From assembly GCF_000025285.1 (NCBI RefSeq), contig NC_013741.1, positions 1,240,001-1,304,000 on the forward strand: a stretch of DNA of 64,000 bases, in the 5' to 3' direction. This document shows, in pieces, positions 1 through 10,161 of the stretch (its first letter is position 1; the number at the start of each line of letters is the position of its first letter). The notes beneath the pieces were generated by a model. The model did no database searches, was not told the origin of the DNA, and saw only the letters and a list, made by a program, of their open reading frames with translations. The DNA comes from Archaeoglobus profundus DSM 5631 (GTDB lineage Archaea > Halobacteriota > Archaeoglobi > Archaeoglobales > Archaeoglobaceae). Position numbers and translations under genes: made by a program.

Positions 1-97
1 CCTTGTATCCCTTCTTTGCCAGAGCAAAAGCCAAGTTTACAGCTACGGTACTTTTGCCCACTCCACCCTTACCGCTCATCACGAGAATCTTTTTCAT
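1..97 (-). CDS. Mrp/NBP35-type P-loop ATPase, N-terminal fragment
   Basis: Only the first 32 codons are in the window; the gene continues off the left edge. The peptide begins [19 protein letters not shown], which carries the deviant Walker A motif (GKGGVGKST) of the MinD/Mrp/NBP35 ATPases. In archaea such proteins usually act as Fe-S cluster carriers or in cell-division placement. Which subfamily this is cannot be decided from the fragment. It is transcribed away from the sensor gene at 180. Confidence 0.85.
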   Translation of the reverse strand, partial: MKKILVMSGKGGVGKSTVAVNLAFALAKKGYK

Positions 98-179
98 AAG
101 CGGAAAGACTTCTTTCGACATAAGAACCTATCTTAATTTTAGACATCTCCTAAGGATGCAATTTCATCTTGGGAAGTAA

Positions 180-1547
180 ATGTTATATCTATCAAAGAAG
201 GTTGGATTTTTAGTGAGGTTCGTAATAGCTACTCAGAATTCTTTCGAAAGAAGTAGAATAGCTGAAAGGATAGAATCGGAATTTGATTGCGAGATAATTG
301 AATGTGAGAGTTGTGAGGAGGTTTACAAACTTGCGAAGTTAGCCGACTGCCTCATAGTGGGTATAGAGATACTCTGTGGATTGAAGGCTGTTAAAGATTT
401 GAGAGTATCCTATCCTTATCTACCGATAGTCGTGATCCTAAATAGAGGCGACGAGAGATACATTTCTCACGCTTTGAAAGAAGGTGTCGATTACTACGTT
501 TTCAGATTGGGTGACTACTACTCCAGAATTCCCGCTGTAGCTTTGTCTGCAATTGAGAAGAAAAGGAGAGAATTTGAGTTGGACAAATTTAGAAAAGCGT
601 TAGAGGAAAAGGAGAGATTGTACAGATCTCTGACAGAGAATCTTCCTGATCTTGTAATTCTTCATGATGGTGATAAGATTGCCTTTGTGAATTCTGCTGT
701 TGAATCTCTCGGATACACAAAGGAGGAGGTTCTAGGTAGGAGTATCTTCGAATTTATCCATCCAGAATCCGCAGATCTCGCAAGAGAAAGAATTGAAACA
801 ATGATAAAAACAGGTAAAAGTCTTCCACCAGTCGAAGAGAAGATTTTCGCAAAGGATGGATCTCTAAAGGTATTTGAAATAAGATCGACACCGATCGATA
901 TAGAAGGAAAGAGGTATATCTTAGTAGTGGCGAGAGACATTACAAGGAGAAAGAAGTATGAGATGGAGCTTGAGAAAACAAATAGAATATTAAGGACTGT
1001 TAACAGCATAAACGAGCTAATGGTAAGAGCAAAGAATGATGATGATCTTCTAAAAGGAGTAGTAGATCTTCTTTCGAGGGTATACAAAAACGTTAAACTT
1101 TGGGTTTTGAATGGGGAAAAGGCTAGATTGTACTCTACGAACGGCAGAACCATTAAGGATGATGTTTACGCATTCCCCATAGTAGGTGAAGGAGAGGTTC
1201 TGGGATTCCTATCTCTTGAAGCGGATGACATTGAAGGAGATGAGATGGCAATTCTGAAGACACTAGCAAAAGACATAGGATTTACATTAGTATCGCTAAA
1301 GCGAAGGAGAGCAATCAAAGAGGCTTTGAGAAGGGTTGAAGAGAATACAGAAAAAATAGCTACACTGATAGATCAAATAAGAAATCCACTCACAGTCATA
1401 CAAGGTATTGCAGAGATAAAGCACGATGAATATTACGAAAAAATTGTTGAGCAAGTTAAAAGAATTGAAAGATTACTCGAAGATCTTGATAAAGGGTGGG
1501 TAGAATCTAAAAAAGTAGGGGAACTCCTAAAAAGATATGATTTTTGA
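180..1547 (+). CDS. Sensor protein with receiver-like, PAS and GAF domains and a histidine-less H-box
   Basis: This is a 455-residue cytoplasmic signalling protein. Residues ~12-110 look like a degenerate receiver domain, ~147-260 are a PAS domain (SLTENLPDLVILHDGDKIAF onward, ending VARDITRRKK), and ~270-380 are GAF-like. The C-terminus has a two-helix segment with DQIRNPLTVIQGIAEI around residue 398, which matches a HisKA H-box except that Asp stands where the phosphorylated His should be. No ATPase domain follows in this frame; a separate, damaged ATPase module starts 11 bases before its stop. No transmembrane segment is seen. GTG at 213 is a possible alternative start, as the receiver fold begins there. 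Confidence 0.8.
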   Translation: MLYLSKKVGFLVRFVIATQNSFERSRIAERIESEFDCEIIECESCEEVYKLAKLADCLIVGIEILCGLKAVKDLRVSYPYLPIVVILNRGDERYISHALKEGVDYYVFRLGDYYSRIPAVALSAIEKKRREFELDKFRKALEEKERLYRSLTENLPDLVILHDGDKIAFVNSAVESLGYTKEEVLGRSIFEFIHPESADLARERIETMIKTGKSLPPVEEKIFAKDGSLKVFEIRSTPIDIEGKRYILVVARDITRRKKYEMELEKTNRILRTVNSINELMVRAKNDDDLLKGVVDLLSRVYKNVKLWVLNGEKARLYSTNGRTIKDDVYAFPIVGEGEVLGFLSLEADDIEGDEMAILKTLAKDIGFTLVSLKRRRAIKEALRRVEENTEKIATLIDQIRNPLTVIQGIAEIKHDEYYEKIVEQVKRIERLLEDLDKGWVESKKVGELLKRYDF

Positions 1548-2020
1548 TATAGAAAGTTTTATTTACGGTTTTTACAGCGTAATCAATAACAGTAGCAACA
1601 ATCGCGAGGGTGTTTTGAAAGATGTCAATAACTCCTTTAGAGAGATTAAGTCGTTGAGCGACTCTCTGCGGCTTTTGAATATTTGTGGATTACAAACCTA
1701 AAGAAATGAACATTCGAAAAGTGATTGAATAAGTCATGAGAGAATACAAGAATGCCATAAAGCATGGAAAGAGCAGTAGGATAGACTTTAGGATTAGATG
1801 TCTTGAAAACTTTGTTGAGGTAGATGTTATAGATTACGGAAAAGGAATTCCAAACGAGATAAAGGTAAAGAATATCCGAAAAAGTTTCTCGACATCGAAC
1901 AGCACCGGCTTAGGCCTTTTTATAGTCAAAAAGTTAGTTGAAAGGTATAACGGTTCAATATTCGTCAAAGATAATTCCCCCTCTGGCACGATCTTTACAA
2001 TCAGGATCCCTAAAAATTAA
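1537..2020 (+). pseudogene. Broken histidine-kinase ATPase (HATPase_c) module
   Basis: ATG at 1537 overlaps the end of the sensor gene and opens a helical segment in frame 1 (to about 1680). The homologous reading then continues in frame 2 from about 1682 (VDYKPKEMNIRKVIE), meets an in-frame TAA at 1730-1732, and resumes as REYKNAIKHGK. The ATPase core is clear: N-box NAIKHG, G1 box DYGKGIP, G2 box GLGLFIVKKL. At least one +1 frameshift (probably an extra T near 1682-1684) and one stop separate the parts. A 94-residue remnant could still be translated from ATG 1736. The intact ancestor would have been a two-gene kinase split between sensor and ATPase. Sequencing error could explain the indel, less easily both lesions. 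Confidence 0.7.
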
Positions 2021-2035
2021 TTAATCCGAAACTTA

Positions 2036-3226
2036 TTGCAGGCAATGCAAAGGGAGAAGATGATGATTTTTACCGCAATAACCTTCACCTTTCCTTGGAT
2101 ATTCTCCTACATCTATCAAATTCACTACCCCCCGCACGTAACAGCTTTAATATCGGGCTCAGCAGTGATCTCATCTGCATTTTTAATCTCTTGGTCAGCC
2201 GAAACTGCTGAGATTGATATTCCCCGCTCCCTAAGCTTAGCTGTAGTTGCGCTTCTAGCAGTTCTGCCAGAATATGCTGTGGACGTTTACTTCGCTTGGA
2301 TGGCTGGAAAGGTAGGAGGAGCCTACACACACTACGCAACTGCCAATATGACTGGAGCAAACAGACTTCTTCTAGGTGTAGGCTGGAGTTTGGTTGCGTT
2401 GACTGCTATGATGAAATTGAGAAAGGGAGAAGTAGAACTCGATGAGGGGTTAAGGCTCGAAACGTTCATTCTGCTTCTGGCAACACTCTACTGCTTCACG
2501 ATACCCTTGAAGGGAAACATTCATCCGGTAGATGGCCTCATCCTCATATCACTCTTTTTCCTTTACATATACCTCGCCACAAAAGCGTACAGGGAGGAGT
2601 TCGAGCTTGAAGGGGTTCCGAAATATCTTGCGAGCTTCCCCGAGAAGATTAGAAGGATTATCATTGTTACGCTCTTGTTTTTCTCAGCTTTTGTAATATT
2701 CATAAGTGTTGAAGCTTTTGCTGAAGCTTTGATAGGAACTGCAAAGTCTTTCGGCTTAGACGAATTTTTAATGGTTCAGTGGGTCGCACCCCTAGCAAGC
2801 GAATCTCCCGAGTTTGTAGTGGCAATGTATCTGGTCAGAAGGATGAGAATTACAGCGGGTATGAACGCTCTTATATCGTCAAAGGTCAACCAATGGACAC
2901 TTCTGATAGGCTGTTTACCTATAGTTTACAGCATGGCTCTTCTAACTCCTTCACCTCTACCGTTGGATGCTAGGCAAAGGGAGGAGATACTTCTCACAGC
3001 ATCTCAATCCCTATTTGGATTGGCAATAATTTCAAATCTAAGAATAAACCTCTGGGAAGCTTTAGCGCTCCTAACATTATTTCTCGCTCAGTTTGTATAC
3101 GAAAGCATTGAGACTAGATACATTCTAAGTATCATCTATATAGCGCTATCCATCCCGATAATCGTAAAGGAAAGAGAAAATATAAGGGTTGCAATGAGGT
3201 ACATTACAAGGGTTATAAATTCCTGA
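2036..3226 (+). CDS. Sodium/calcium exchanger family (CaCA) membrane antiporter
   Basis: A 396-residue polytopic membrane protein with about ten hydrophobic segments. Two related alpha-repeats are visible: one around LPEYAVDVYFAWMAG with ANMTGANRLL, the other around ASESPEFVVAMYLVRR with ALISSKVNQWTLLIG. These acidic/polar repeats form the ion pathway of CaCA exchangers, so cation/Ca2+ or Na+ exchange is likely; the exact ion is unknown. Start is TTG 2036, with ATG 2045 an equally good choice. Its 3' end overlaps the ppsA 3' end by 14 bases, tail to tail. Confidence 0.85.
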   Translation: MQAMQREKMMIFTAITFTFPWIFSYIYQIHYPPHVTALISGSAVISSAFLISWSAETAEIDIPRSLSLAVVALLAVLPEYAVDVYFAWMAGKVGGAYTHYATANMTGANRLLLGVGWSLVALTAMMKLRKGEVELDEGLRLETFILLLATLYCFTIPLKGNIHPVDGLILISLFFLYIYLATKAYREEFELEGVPKYLASFPEKIRRIIIVTLLFFSAFVIFISVEAFAEALIGTAKSFGLDEFLMVQWVAPLASESPEFVVAMYLVRRMRITAGMNALISSKVNQWTLLIGCLPIVYSMALLTPSPLPLDARQREEILLTASQSLFGLAIISNLRINLWEALALLTLFLAQFVYESIETRYILSIIYIALSIPIIVKERENIRVAMRYITRVINS

Positions 3227-5462
3227 TTTTTTCGAGTATCAGTTTCTTTTCTATTCTTGCGACAACTTCTCTGACCTTTTGTACTGCATCTGGATTAGCT
3301 GAAATTGAGTCGATTCCCATTCTGACCAATATTTCTGCAAATTTGGGATCGCTCCCAGCCTGACCACATATCGAAGTCTTAACACCGTAATTCTTGCAAA
3401 CCTTTATGACGTGCTCTATGAGTTTAAGCACCGCAGGATGCTTTTCGTCGTAAAGATAGGCCACATGCTCGTTATTCCTGTCAACTGCTAAGGTATATTG
3501 GGTTAAATCGTTGGTTCCAAAGCTTACAAACGTTATTCCACACTCCTTTATTATATCCTCTATTATCAGAGCGGATGCTGGAGTCTCAACCATTATTCCG
3601 AAATCTATCTTATCCAATGGTATTCCCTCTTCTTTTGCAATCTCCTTTGCCCTCTTTACCTCTTCAACTCTTGTAACCAGAGGCAACATTATTCCAACGT
3701 TTGTGTATCCCTCGTCTATCAACCTTTTTATAGCTCTCATCTCCGCTCTGAAGTGCATTTCCTCCTTCAAATCTCTTCTAATCCCTCTGAATCCCAACAT
3801 AGGGTTAGATTCAATGGGCTCCTCCTCCCCACCCTCCATCGATCTAAATTCATCCGTGGGAGCATCCAGCGTTCTTATCCAAACTGGTTTCGGATAGAAT
3901 GCCTTGACGACCTTCTTCATTCCTTTATAAAGCTCCTCTATGTACGCATCAATCTCTCCGTCCTTTATGTACTTCATCGGATGCTTCTTCAGGCCTAATA
4001 TCATATGCTCAATCCTGAAAAGTCCGACTCCATCTGCATTGGTCTCCTTCGCAACCTTCTCAGCAACGTCAGGAATCGAAAGATTCACTTTAACCTCTGT
4101 AGCTGTAATTATCTGAGGTGCGACCGCAACAACTTTTTTCTCCTCCTTCTTCTCCTTCAAAGCACCTTTGTAAACTATGCCCTTCTCTCCGTCAACCGTG
4201 ACTATCATACCCTCCTTCAAAACTTTCGTGGCATTTCCAGTTCCAACGACTGCTGGAATTCCAAGCTCCCTCGAAACTATCGCTGCGTGGCATGTGAGAC
4301 CTCCTTCATCCGTCACAATTGCCGATGCTTTCCTCATCGCTGGAACCATATCGGGAGTAGTCATCGTTGTAACGAGCACGTCTCCCTCTACGACCTTGTT
4401 TATTTCATCCGGGCTAAGAACAATCTTAACCTTACCTATTCCAATTCCCGGTGAAGCACCCAAGCCTTCGACGAGAATCTCCCCCTCCTCCACTTCCTCA
4501 ACTTCGACCTTGCCTTTAATAGTCGTGATCGGACGAGACTGAAGTATGTAAATCTTGCCTCTCTCTATAGCCCATTCAACATCCTGCGGATAACCGTAGT
4601 GGTCTTCGATAATCTCTCCCAACTTTACAAGTTCGTCAATTTCCTGATCGCTCAGAACTCTCTCCTTCCCCTTTTCTCCAAGTTCAACTTTCACAGTCTT
4701 TCCACCCTTTTTTGTGAGCATAAACTTCTTATATGCAACTTGCACCTTGATCAGCTTCCTTTGAACTCTGTCGTATTCGTAGTGATCTGGTGTTACCGCA
4801 CCGCTAACAATTGCCTCACCCAAACCAAAGACCGCTTCAATTATAGCTATTTTTTCGCCAGTAACTGGATGAGATGTAAACATTACACCGCTTTTCTCAC
4901 TGTTAACCATCTTTTGAACGACCACAGCTATACTAACATCCTCATGCCTGAACCCTTGCTGAACTCTGTAAAATATTGCCCTCGGAGTGTAGAGAGAACT
5001 CCAGCACTTCTTAACCTTATCAACTACCTCATCCTCTCCTTTAACGTTGAGATAAGTCTCCTGTTGACCAGCAAAGCTTGCACTGGGAAGGTCTTCAGCG
5101 GTTGCTGAACTCCTTACAGCTACGTAAACCTCTTCCCCAACCTCTTCACACAACTGCCTGTAAGCCTTTTTAATTTCCTCCTCTATCTCCTTCGGCATTG
5201 GAGTTTTTTCTATCATCTCCCTAATCTTCTTTGAAGCTTCTTCAAGCTCGCTCATGTTGTTTATGTCAACGCTGTCAAGTATTTCCATAATTTTATTTTT
5301 CAACCCTGTGCTCTCGATGAACTGTTTAAACGTGTTGGCATCTACTACAAAACCCTCAGGCACTGGAATTCCCAATCGAAGGAGCTCGCCCAAGTTTGCT
5401 CCCTTTCCTCCGACCAAAGGAACGTCATCTTTATCTACTTCATCCAACCACAAAACACCCAT
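3213..5462 (-). CDS. ppsA: Phosphoenolpyruvate synthase
   Basis: A 749-residue cytoplasmic enzyme converting pyruvate, ATP and water to PEP, AMP and phosphate, the gluconeogenic entry point in archaea. The N-terminal ATP-binding domain starts with LVGGKGANLGELLRLG. The swivelling phosphohistidine domain carries GGLTCHAAIVSRELGIPAVV (catalytic His in TCHA). The C-terminal PEP/pyruvate barrel has FGTNDLTQYTLAVDR and the ending SICGQAGSDP. Length matches the family. It is monocistronic and diverges from the prenyltransferase gene at 5535. Confidence 0.97.
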   Translation of the reverse strand: MGVLWLDEVDKDDVPLVGGKGANLGELLRLGIPVPEGFVVDANTFKQFIESTGLKNKIMEILDSVDINNMSELEEASKKIREMIEKTPMPKEIEEEIKKAYRQLCEEVGEEVYVAVRSSATAEDLPSASFAGQQETYLNVKGEDEVVDKVKKCWSSLYTPRAIFYRVQQGFRHEDVSIAVVVQKMVNSEKSGVMFTSHPVTGEKIAIIEAVFGLGEAIVSGAVTPDHYEYDRVQRKLIKVQVAYKKFMLTKKGGKTVKVELGEKGKERVLSDQEIDELVKLGEIIEDHYGYPQDVEWAIERGKIYILQSRPITTIKGKVEVEEVEEGEILVEGLGASPGIGIGKVKIVLSPDEINKVVEGDVLVTTMTTPDMVPAMRKASAIVTDEGGLTCHAAIVSRELGIPAVVGTGNATKVLKEGMIVTVDGEKGIVYKGALKEKKEEKKVVAVAPQIITATEVKVNLSIPDVAEKVAKETNADGVGLFRIEHMILGLKKHPMKYIKDGEIDAYIEELYKGMKKVVKAFYPKPVWIRTLDAPTDEFRSMEGGEEEPIESNPMLGFRGIRRDLKEEMHFRAEMRAIKRLIDEGYTNVGIMLPLVTRVEEVKRAKEIAKEEGIPLDKIDFGIMVETPASALIIEDIIKECGITFVSFGTNDLTQYTLAVDRNNEHVAYLYDEKHPAVLKLIEHVIKVCKNYGVKTSICGQAGSDPKFAEILVRMGIDSISANPDAVQKVREVVARIEKKLILEKIRNL

Positions 5463-5534
5463 GCTACCACCAAATTTCTATTAAAGCGGTAAATTTAAAA
5501 GGCTTTTGAAGAAAAGCAAAAAAAGGGAGTTAAC

Positions 5535-6416
5535 ATGATAGAAAGCTGGCAAGAGTACAGGTTAATCAACAATGAACTTGAAAGGTTGGTAAACAGCGTA
5601 AATACTATACCGAAGGTAAAGAAGGCTCTAAAGCATGTCATAAGCGCCGGTGGGAAGAGAACTCGCCCATTAATAGTTCTCCTGAGTGCAAAGCTCTGCG
5701 GTGGTGATTACAAAGATGTCATGGACATGGCTCTAGCGGTTGAGCTAATTCACACAGCCAGCTTGGTTCACGACGACATAATAGACAGGGGAGTTATGAG
5801 AAGGAATGTCAAAGCTTTGCACGTCGAGTACGATATATCCCTAGCCATTCTAGTCGGAGATTGGTTAATTTCCAAGTCTGTTGAGCTTGTTTCAAAGTAT
5901 CCCAGCCAGATCATTAAAGAGTTTGCAAAGACAGGAATGATGATGTCTGAAGGAGAAGTTCTAGATGTTTACAGTCCCTACGAGAGATTTACAGAAGATA
6001 CCTATTTCAAGTGTATAACGTTCAAAACTGCTTCACTCTTCGCTTACGGAGCCAAGAACTCTGCGATGGTCGTTTGTGATGATGAAAAGGCTTGGGAGAA
6101 GATGTTCGAATACGGGTTAAATCTGGGGATAGCATATCAGCTCGTCGACGACCTCTTAGAATACATGAATTCCTACGTCGAAAAGTCCTCTGAGGTTGAA
6201 TCGATTACTCTACCGATGATATATGAGGGAAGATACGGCGAAAGAACTGTTGATGTAATTTTAGAGCTCATAAGAGATTACGCAAACAGAAGCAGAAGCG
6301 CTCTGGAATACTTCGAAGATTGTGAAGCAAAGGAAAAGCTATCGTACCTAATAGATTACATGACATTCGATTTGATAAGAAACAGGCTATCTCAATACGA
6401 AGACCTTAGTATCTAA
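5535..6416 (+). CDS. Polyprenyl diphosphate synthase (GGPP synthase type)
   Basis: A 293-residue trans-prenyltransferase that elongates isoprenoid diphosphates, probably to geranylgeranyl diphosphate for archaeal ether lipids. It has GGKRTRP near residue 38, the first Asp-rich motif in LVHDDIIDRG, and a second Asp region YQLVDDLLEY where the usual final Asp of DDxxD is Glu. The chain-length assignment is inference. ATG 5535 directly follows an A/G-rich stretch with GGGAG. The 3' end overlaps the methyltransferase gene on the other strand by 30 bases. Confidence 0.9.
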   Translation: MIESWQEYRLINNELERLVNSVNTIPKVKKALKHVISAGGKRTRPLIVLLSAKLCGGDYKDVMDMALAVELIHTASLVHDDIIDRGVMRRNVKALHVEYDISLAILVGDWLISKSVELVSKYPSQIIKEFAKTGMMMSEGEVLDVYSPYERFTEDTYFKCITFKTASLFAYGAKNSAMVVCDDEKAWEKMFEYGLNLGIAYQLVDDLLEYMNSYVEKSSEVESITLPMIYEGRYGERTVDVILELIRDYANRSRSALEYFEDCEAKEKLSYLIDYMTFDLIRNRLSQYEDLSI

Positions 6417-7496
6417 GCCTCCGTACTTAACCAATCTTTCTTCTTCTATAACATATCCCAAGGCTTCAGCCTTCTCTTTCAATATCCTATACTCGGCAGT
6501 TATCACGACTATTCTATCTACGATACCCTTAGCGGATCTAAGAAAACCTTCGTAAAGTTCTTCTATCATCCCTTTCCTCGCTATTCTCAATCCGTATGGT
6601 GGATTTGTCACCACCACATCGGCAGTTTTTAAGCACAATTTTGTGGCGTCTCCTTGAACGTAATCGATCGTATCTGCAACTCCAGCCACTTCAGAGTTAA
6701 TCTTTGCTCCTTTCAAATGCTTTCTAAACCTCTCAATACCTACGAGATTTAAATCAACGTCACTCTCTGTTACATATTTCTTAACGTCTTCGAGAATTTC
6801 CTTACCCCAAATTTTTACGAACTGGAAATCATCTCTAAGCTTCTGAGGAGGTATGTTTCTGCCCATCATAGCGGACTCAATTAAAATAGTACCGCTACCG
6901 CACATCGGATCTAAGAGAATTTCATCGCATTTCCATCCCGATAACATGACGAGGGCCGATGCAATTGCTGGATTGAGAGGTGCTGGATGGTCGTAAACTC
7001 TATAGCCTCTTCTGTGCAGGGCAATATCTCCGGTGGTATCCAAGCCGACGTAAACTTCATCGTTTATAACATCAACCCTTATTATAACATCTGGCTCATC
7101 CAAATTAACTTTCAACCTTACCCCCCCACTTTCCATATAGCTGTCTATGACCGCTTGTCCAGCAACTCTGCCAACATCCAAAGATGTGAAATCGTGGTTT
7201 CCGACCCTTAAAGGTCTTATAGCAAAGCTCTGATTAGGCTTTATAAAGCTGAAGTCGATCTCCTTAACTATTCGATATATGTCATCCAACTTTTCGAACT
7301 TCTCAACTCTCAAAAGAATCATAACCCTCTCCAGAGTTCTTGCCAGATAGTTCAGCTTTGCAACGAGCTCCAAATCACCAGTAAGAAAAACCCTACCCTT
7401 CCCGAACCTAACTTCTTCTACTTTTCCACCGAGCAACTCTATCTCATTGGCAGACACATCCTCCAAGCCCGGGGTTGTAGTAGCGTAGATGCGCAT
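6387..7496 (-). CDS. THUMP-domain RNA (guanine-N2) methyltransferase, Trm14-like
   Basis: A 369-residue protein with an N-terminal ferredoxin-like/THUMP RNA-binding region (residues ~1-160) and a C-terminal Rossmann methyltransferase. The SAM site is LLDPMCGSGTILIES and the catalytic motif is VVTNPPYGLR. This pairing is that of Trm14/TrmG10/RlmL enzymes, which make m2G in tRNA or rRNA. Length and the NPPYG motif favour tRNA m2G6 (Trm14), but Trm11-like activity cannot be excluded. Confidence 0.88.
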   Translation of the reverse strand: MRIYATTTPGLEDVSANEIELLGGKVEEVRFGKGRVFLTGDLELVAKLNYLARTLERVMILLRVEKFEKLDDIYRIVKEIDFSFIKPNQSFAIRPLRVGNHDFTSLDVGRVAGQAVIDSYMESGGVRLKVNLDEPDVIIRVDVINDEVYVGLDTTGDIALHRRGYRVYDHPAPLNPAIASALVMLSGWKCDEILLDPMCGSGTILIESAMMGRNIPPQKLRDDFQFVKIWGKEILEDVKKYVTESDVDLNLVGIERFRKHLKGAKINSEVAGVADTIDYVQGDATKLCLKTADVVVTNPPYGLRIARKGMIEELYEGFLRSAKGIVDRIVVITAEYRILKEKAEALGYVIEEERLVKYGGLDTKVFVLR

Positions 7497-7633
7497 ACGT
7501 TTTCGAAACCAATACGCGAGAATATAAAAAAGTTGAGAAATGTTGTAATCTTTTCCTTTTCAACAGCACGATTAACTTGCGTTTTTCAGTATCCGAAATA
7601 GTGTTCGGTGAGGAATAACATTCTCTGTTCAAA

Positions 7634-7645
7634 AAGTTTAAATTT
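7634..7645 (+). promoter_or_regulatory. TATA-like box upstream of the small Cys-rich gene
   Basis: AAGTTTAAATTT lies about 30 bases before ATG 7671 and about 22 bases before a conserved element at 7662-7682. The same spacing recurs at 13050-13100. Confidence 0.4.
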
Positions 7646-7661
7646 GTCTTTGATCATAGTG

Positions 7662-7682
7662 ATTATTGTTATGATAACTACG
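7662..7682 (+). promoter_or_regulatory. Conserved element shared with 13079-13099
   Basis: The sequence gattattgttatgataacta is nearly repeated at 13079 (gattattgttgtgatgacta). Both copies follow a TATA-like box at about the same distance and precede a small cysteine-bearing ORF. Candidate operator or transcription-start element. Confidence 0.4.
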
Positions 7683-7916
7683 AAACAGAGCTGTTGCGCT
7701 AAGTTTCTTGTAAAAACTAGGAATAGTCACGCAGTTATCTGTGTTACTGGAAACAGATTTCACGTTCTCGAATGTTCTAACAAGGATAGATGTGAAAAAA
7801 TGGGTATTCTTAACTGTCCCCCCTATTGCGATAAGATTTCCGCCTTAAAGAATTACTTGAGAACTGGTAGGGTAAAAGGGAGACTCGAGATTTATGAGAT
7901 AGATCGGAAGTCTTAA
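7671..7916 (+). CDS. Small cysteine-rich protein of unknown function
   Basis: From ATG 7671 the product is 81 residues with seven or so cysteines (TKQSCCAKF, VICVTG, VLECSNKDRC, NCPPYC). Paired cysteines suggest metal or Fe-S binding or a disulfide-rich fold. The open frame extends upstream to 7608, but that part reads as non-coding promoter sequence. I do not recognise the family. A membrane-protein gene (Yip1) follows 24 bases downstream, so they may be cotranscribed. Confidence 0.55.
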   Translation: MITTKQSCCAKFLVKTRNSHAVICVTGNRFHVLECSNKDRCEKMGILNCPPYCDKISALKNYLRTGRVKGRLEIYEIDRKS

Positions 7917-7940
7917 TAATAAGTAGTCGAAGGGAACCAC

Positions 7941-8513
7941 ATGCTTCGCGTACTTTACGACCCAGATAGTTTCTTCAGAGATTTTAAGGGAGGTTTTAAA
8001 GTTCCAGTAATCATCGTTCTTCTTAGCGGTATAGTAGGGGCAATTGTTAGCTACCTTAGATTTTCAGAAACAGCCAGAGAAATAGTGGAGAATTTTTCGC
8101 ATACGCTAACTCAAGAACAGATAGAAGCCATCATAGAGATTGCAAGAATTCAATCTATAATCTCCCCGTTAATAGGTGCGTTCGTCGGCTGGATTCTTTT
8201 AAGCTTGATAATTCACGCAATATCAGCTCTCTTCGGGGGCAAAGGGAATTTATCGCGCACACTCCAATATACATCCTTTTCATTCTTACCGCAGATTGTT
8301 CTCTCCCCTCTCAACTACTACTACTGGAGCATTACACCCACATTACCAACTCTGATCTTGAGTTTGGCAACTACTCTGTGGCAGGCATACATACTTGTCT
8401 TCGCTCTGAAGCATGCGAGAAGAATTGAAACGAGCAAAGCGATTGTATGTGTTGCAATTCCCCTAGCGATCGCATACGCAATGAGCTTAATAGGATTTAT
8501 GCTCATGAGGTGA
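7941..8513 (+). CDS. Yip1-family membrane protein
   Basis: A 190-residue protein with about five transmembrane helices, opening with [16 protein letters not shown]. That N-terminal pattern (P-x-x-F-F) followed by a helix bundle with an internal FGGKG loop is typical of prokaryotic Yip1-domain proteins. No enzymatic motif is present and the role is unknown. Its stop lies 4 bases before ilvD, whose ribosome site (GAGGTGATG) overlaps the end of this gene, so the two are probably cotranscribed. Confidence 0.75.
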   Translation: MLRVLYDPDSFFRDFKGGFKVPVIIVLLSGIVGAIVSYLRFSETAREIVENFSHTLTQEQIEAIIEIARIQSIISPLIGAFVGWILLSLIIHAISALFGGKGNLSRTLQYTSFSFLPQIVLSPLNYYYWSITPTLPTLILSLATTLWQAYILVFALKHARRIETSKAIVCVAIPLAIAYAMSLIGFMLMR

Positions 8514-8517
8514 TGAA

Positions 8518-10161
8518 ATGAGAAGTGATGCAATAAAGAGGGGTATAGATAAATGTGCTCACAGGGCTCTGCTAAAAGCCTTGGGTGTGACCGAAGAAGA
8601 CTTCGATAAGCCGTTCATAGGTATTGCAAACGCTTACAGCACGATAGTTCCGGGACATGCGAATTTAGACAAGATAGTTCAAGCTGTGAAAGAGGGTATA
8701 TACTCAGCTGGAGGTGTTCCTTTCGAGTTTGGAGTCATAGGAGTTTGCGATGGAATTGCAATGGGTCACGAAGGCATGTGCTATTCCCTACCTACGAGAG
8801 AGCTCATAGCGGACAGCATCGAGGCAATGGTCGAAGCACACAGATTCGATGGGCTCGTAGTTGTGGGTGCATGCGATAAGATAATTCCCGGTATGTTGAT
8901 GGCCGTTTTGAGGTTGAACATACCTTCGATAGTCGTGTGTGGTGGACCGATGTTGGCTGAGAGGGTTGGAGAAAAGCCAGCAACCATAAAGACTGCTTTC
9001 GAATCTGCTGGGTTATATAAAGCTGGAAAAATAGATGAAAAGACCTACAAGCTCTACGAGGATTTCTCCGCACCTTACTTCGGAAGCTGTCAGGGATTAT
9101 ACACCGCGAACTCCATGCAGATTTTGACAGAAGTTTTGGGTCTCTGCCTTCCATACTGCTCGACTTCTCCGGCTGTAAGTTCGAGAAAGCTCAGAATTGC
9201 TAAAGAGAGTGGCAGGAAGGTAGTAGAGCTCGTAAAAAATGATGTGAAGCCATTAGACTTCGTTACAGAAGGGTCATTCGAAAATGCGATTGTAGTGGAC
9301 ATGCTCATGGGAGGATCAACAAACACAGTTCTACACCTTCCAGCGATTGCGAGGGAGGGAGGTGTTAAGCTCAGCTTGGACATTTTCGATGAAATAAGTA
9401 GGAGAACTCCGCACATAGTTTCAATCGATCCCGCGAGCGAGTATACCATAGCTGACTTCGATGAAAGTGGAGGAGTACCAATGCTACTAAAGAAGGCTAA
9501 GGATATTCTGAACGATGAGATGACTGTAAGTGGATTAAGCATATACGAGATTGCTGAAAGAGCGTTCGTTAGGGGGAGAGACATAATCAGGAGCTTGGAA
9601 GAGCCGATAAGGAGTGAAGGAGGCATAGCTATACTAAAAGGAAACTTGGCTGAGAAAGGAGCAGTTGTTAAAACTTCTGCTGTTGAGGAAGATATGCTGA
9701 AATTTGAAGGTTACGCGAAAGTTTACGATTCTGAGCAGGAAGCTTTGAAATCAATTCTGAATAACGAGGTTGAGGAAGGAGATGTAGTGGTTATAAGGTA
9801 CATGGGACCAAAAGCAAGAGGGATGCCAGAGATGCTCTTGCCTACAGCAACCATAGCTGGTATGGGGCTCAGAAGGGTTGCATTGATAACCGATGGGAGG
9901 TTCAGCGGAGCTACAAGGGGGCCGTGTATAGGTCACGTTTCTCCAGAAGCTTTTGTCGGGGGAAACATAGCCCTCGTTGAAGACGGTGATGTGATAAGCA
10001 TAGACATACCCAACAGAAAACTTGAGCTCAAAGTCGATAAGGATGAATTAAAGGAGAGAAGGGAAAGGTGGAAGCCGAAGGAGATAAAGCACAAAGGATT
10101 TTTGGCAAGGTATTCCAAATTGGTAAGTCAGGCGGATGAGGGATGTATCCTGTTGAGCTGA
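8518..10161 (+). CDS. ilvD: Dihydroxy-acid dehydratase
   Basis: A 547-residue Fe-S dehydratase catalysing the third step of valine/isoleucine synthesis. Recognisable signatures are [20 protein letters not shown], a cysteine in [13 protein letters not shown], and the C-terminal [21 protein letters not shown]. Length is standard. Strong Shine-Dalgarno GAGGTGATGAA precedes ATG 8518. The last 19 bases overlap the next gene (amidohydrolase), indicating translational coupling. Confidence 0.97.
   Translation: MRSDAIKRGIDKCAHRALLKALGVTEEDFDKPFIGIANAYSTIVPGHANLDKIVQAVKEGIYSAGGVPFEFGVIGVCDGIAMGHEGMCYSLPTRELIADSIEAMVEAHRFDGLVVVGACDKIIPGMLMAVLRLNIPSIVVCGGPMLAERVGEKPATIKTAFESAGLYKAGKIDEKTYKLYEDFSAPYFGSCQGLYTANSMQILTEVLGLCLPYCSTSPAVSSRKLRIAKESGRKVVELVKNDVKPLDFVTEGSFENAIVVDMLMGGSTNTVLHLPAIAREGGVKLSLDIFDEISRRTPHIVSIDPASEYTIADFDESGGVPMLLKKAKDILNDEMTVSGLSIYEIAERAFVRGRDIIRSLEEPIRSEGGIAILKGNLAEKGAVVKTSAVEEDMLKFEGYAKVYDSEQEALKSILNNEVEEGDVVVIRYMGPKARGMPEMLLPTATIAGMGLRRVALITDGRFSGATRGPCIGHVSPEAFVGGNIALVEDGDVISIDIPNRKLELKVDKDELKERRERWKPKEIKHKGFLARYSKLVSQADEGCILLS

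Noticed and set aside
4005-4454. Rightward ORFs inside ppsA
   Set aside because: Antisense shadows of a well-conserved PEP synthase gene.
8781-9626. Leftward ORFs inside ilvD
   Set aside because: Shadows of a canonical dehydratase reading frame.
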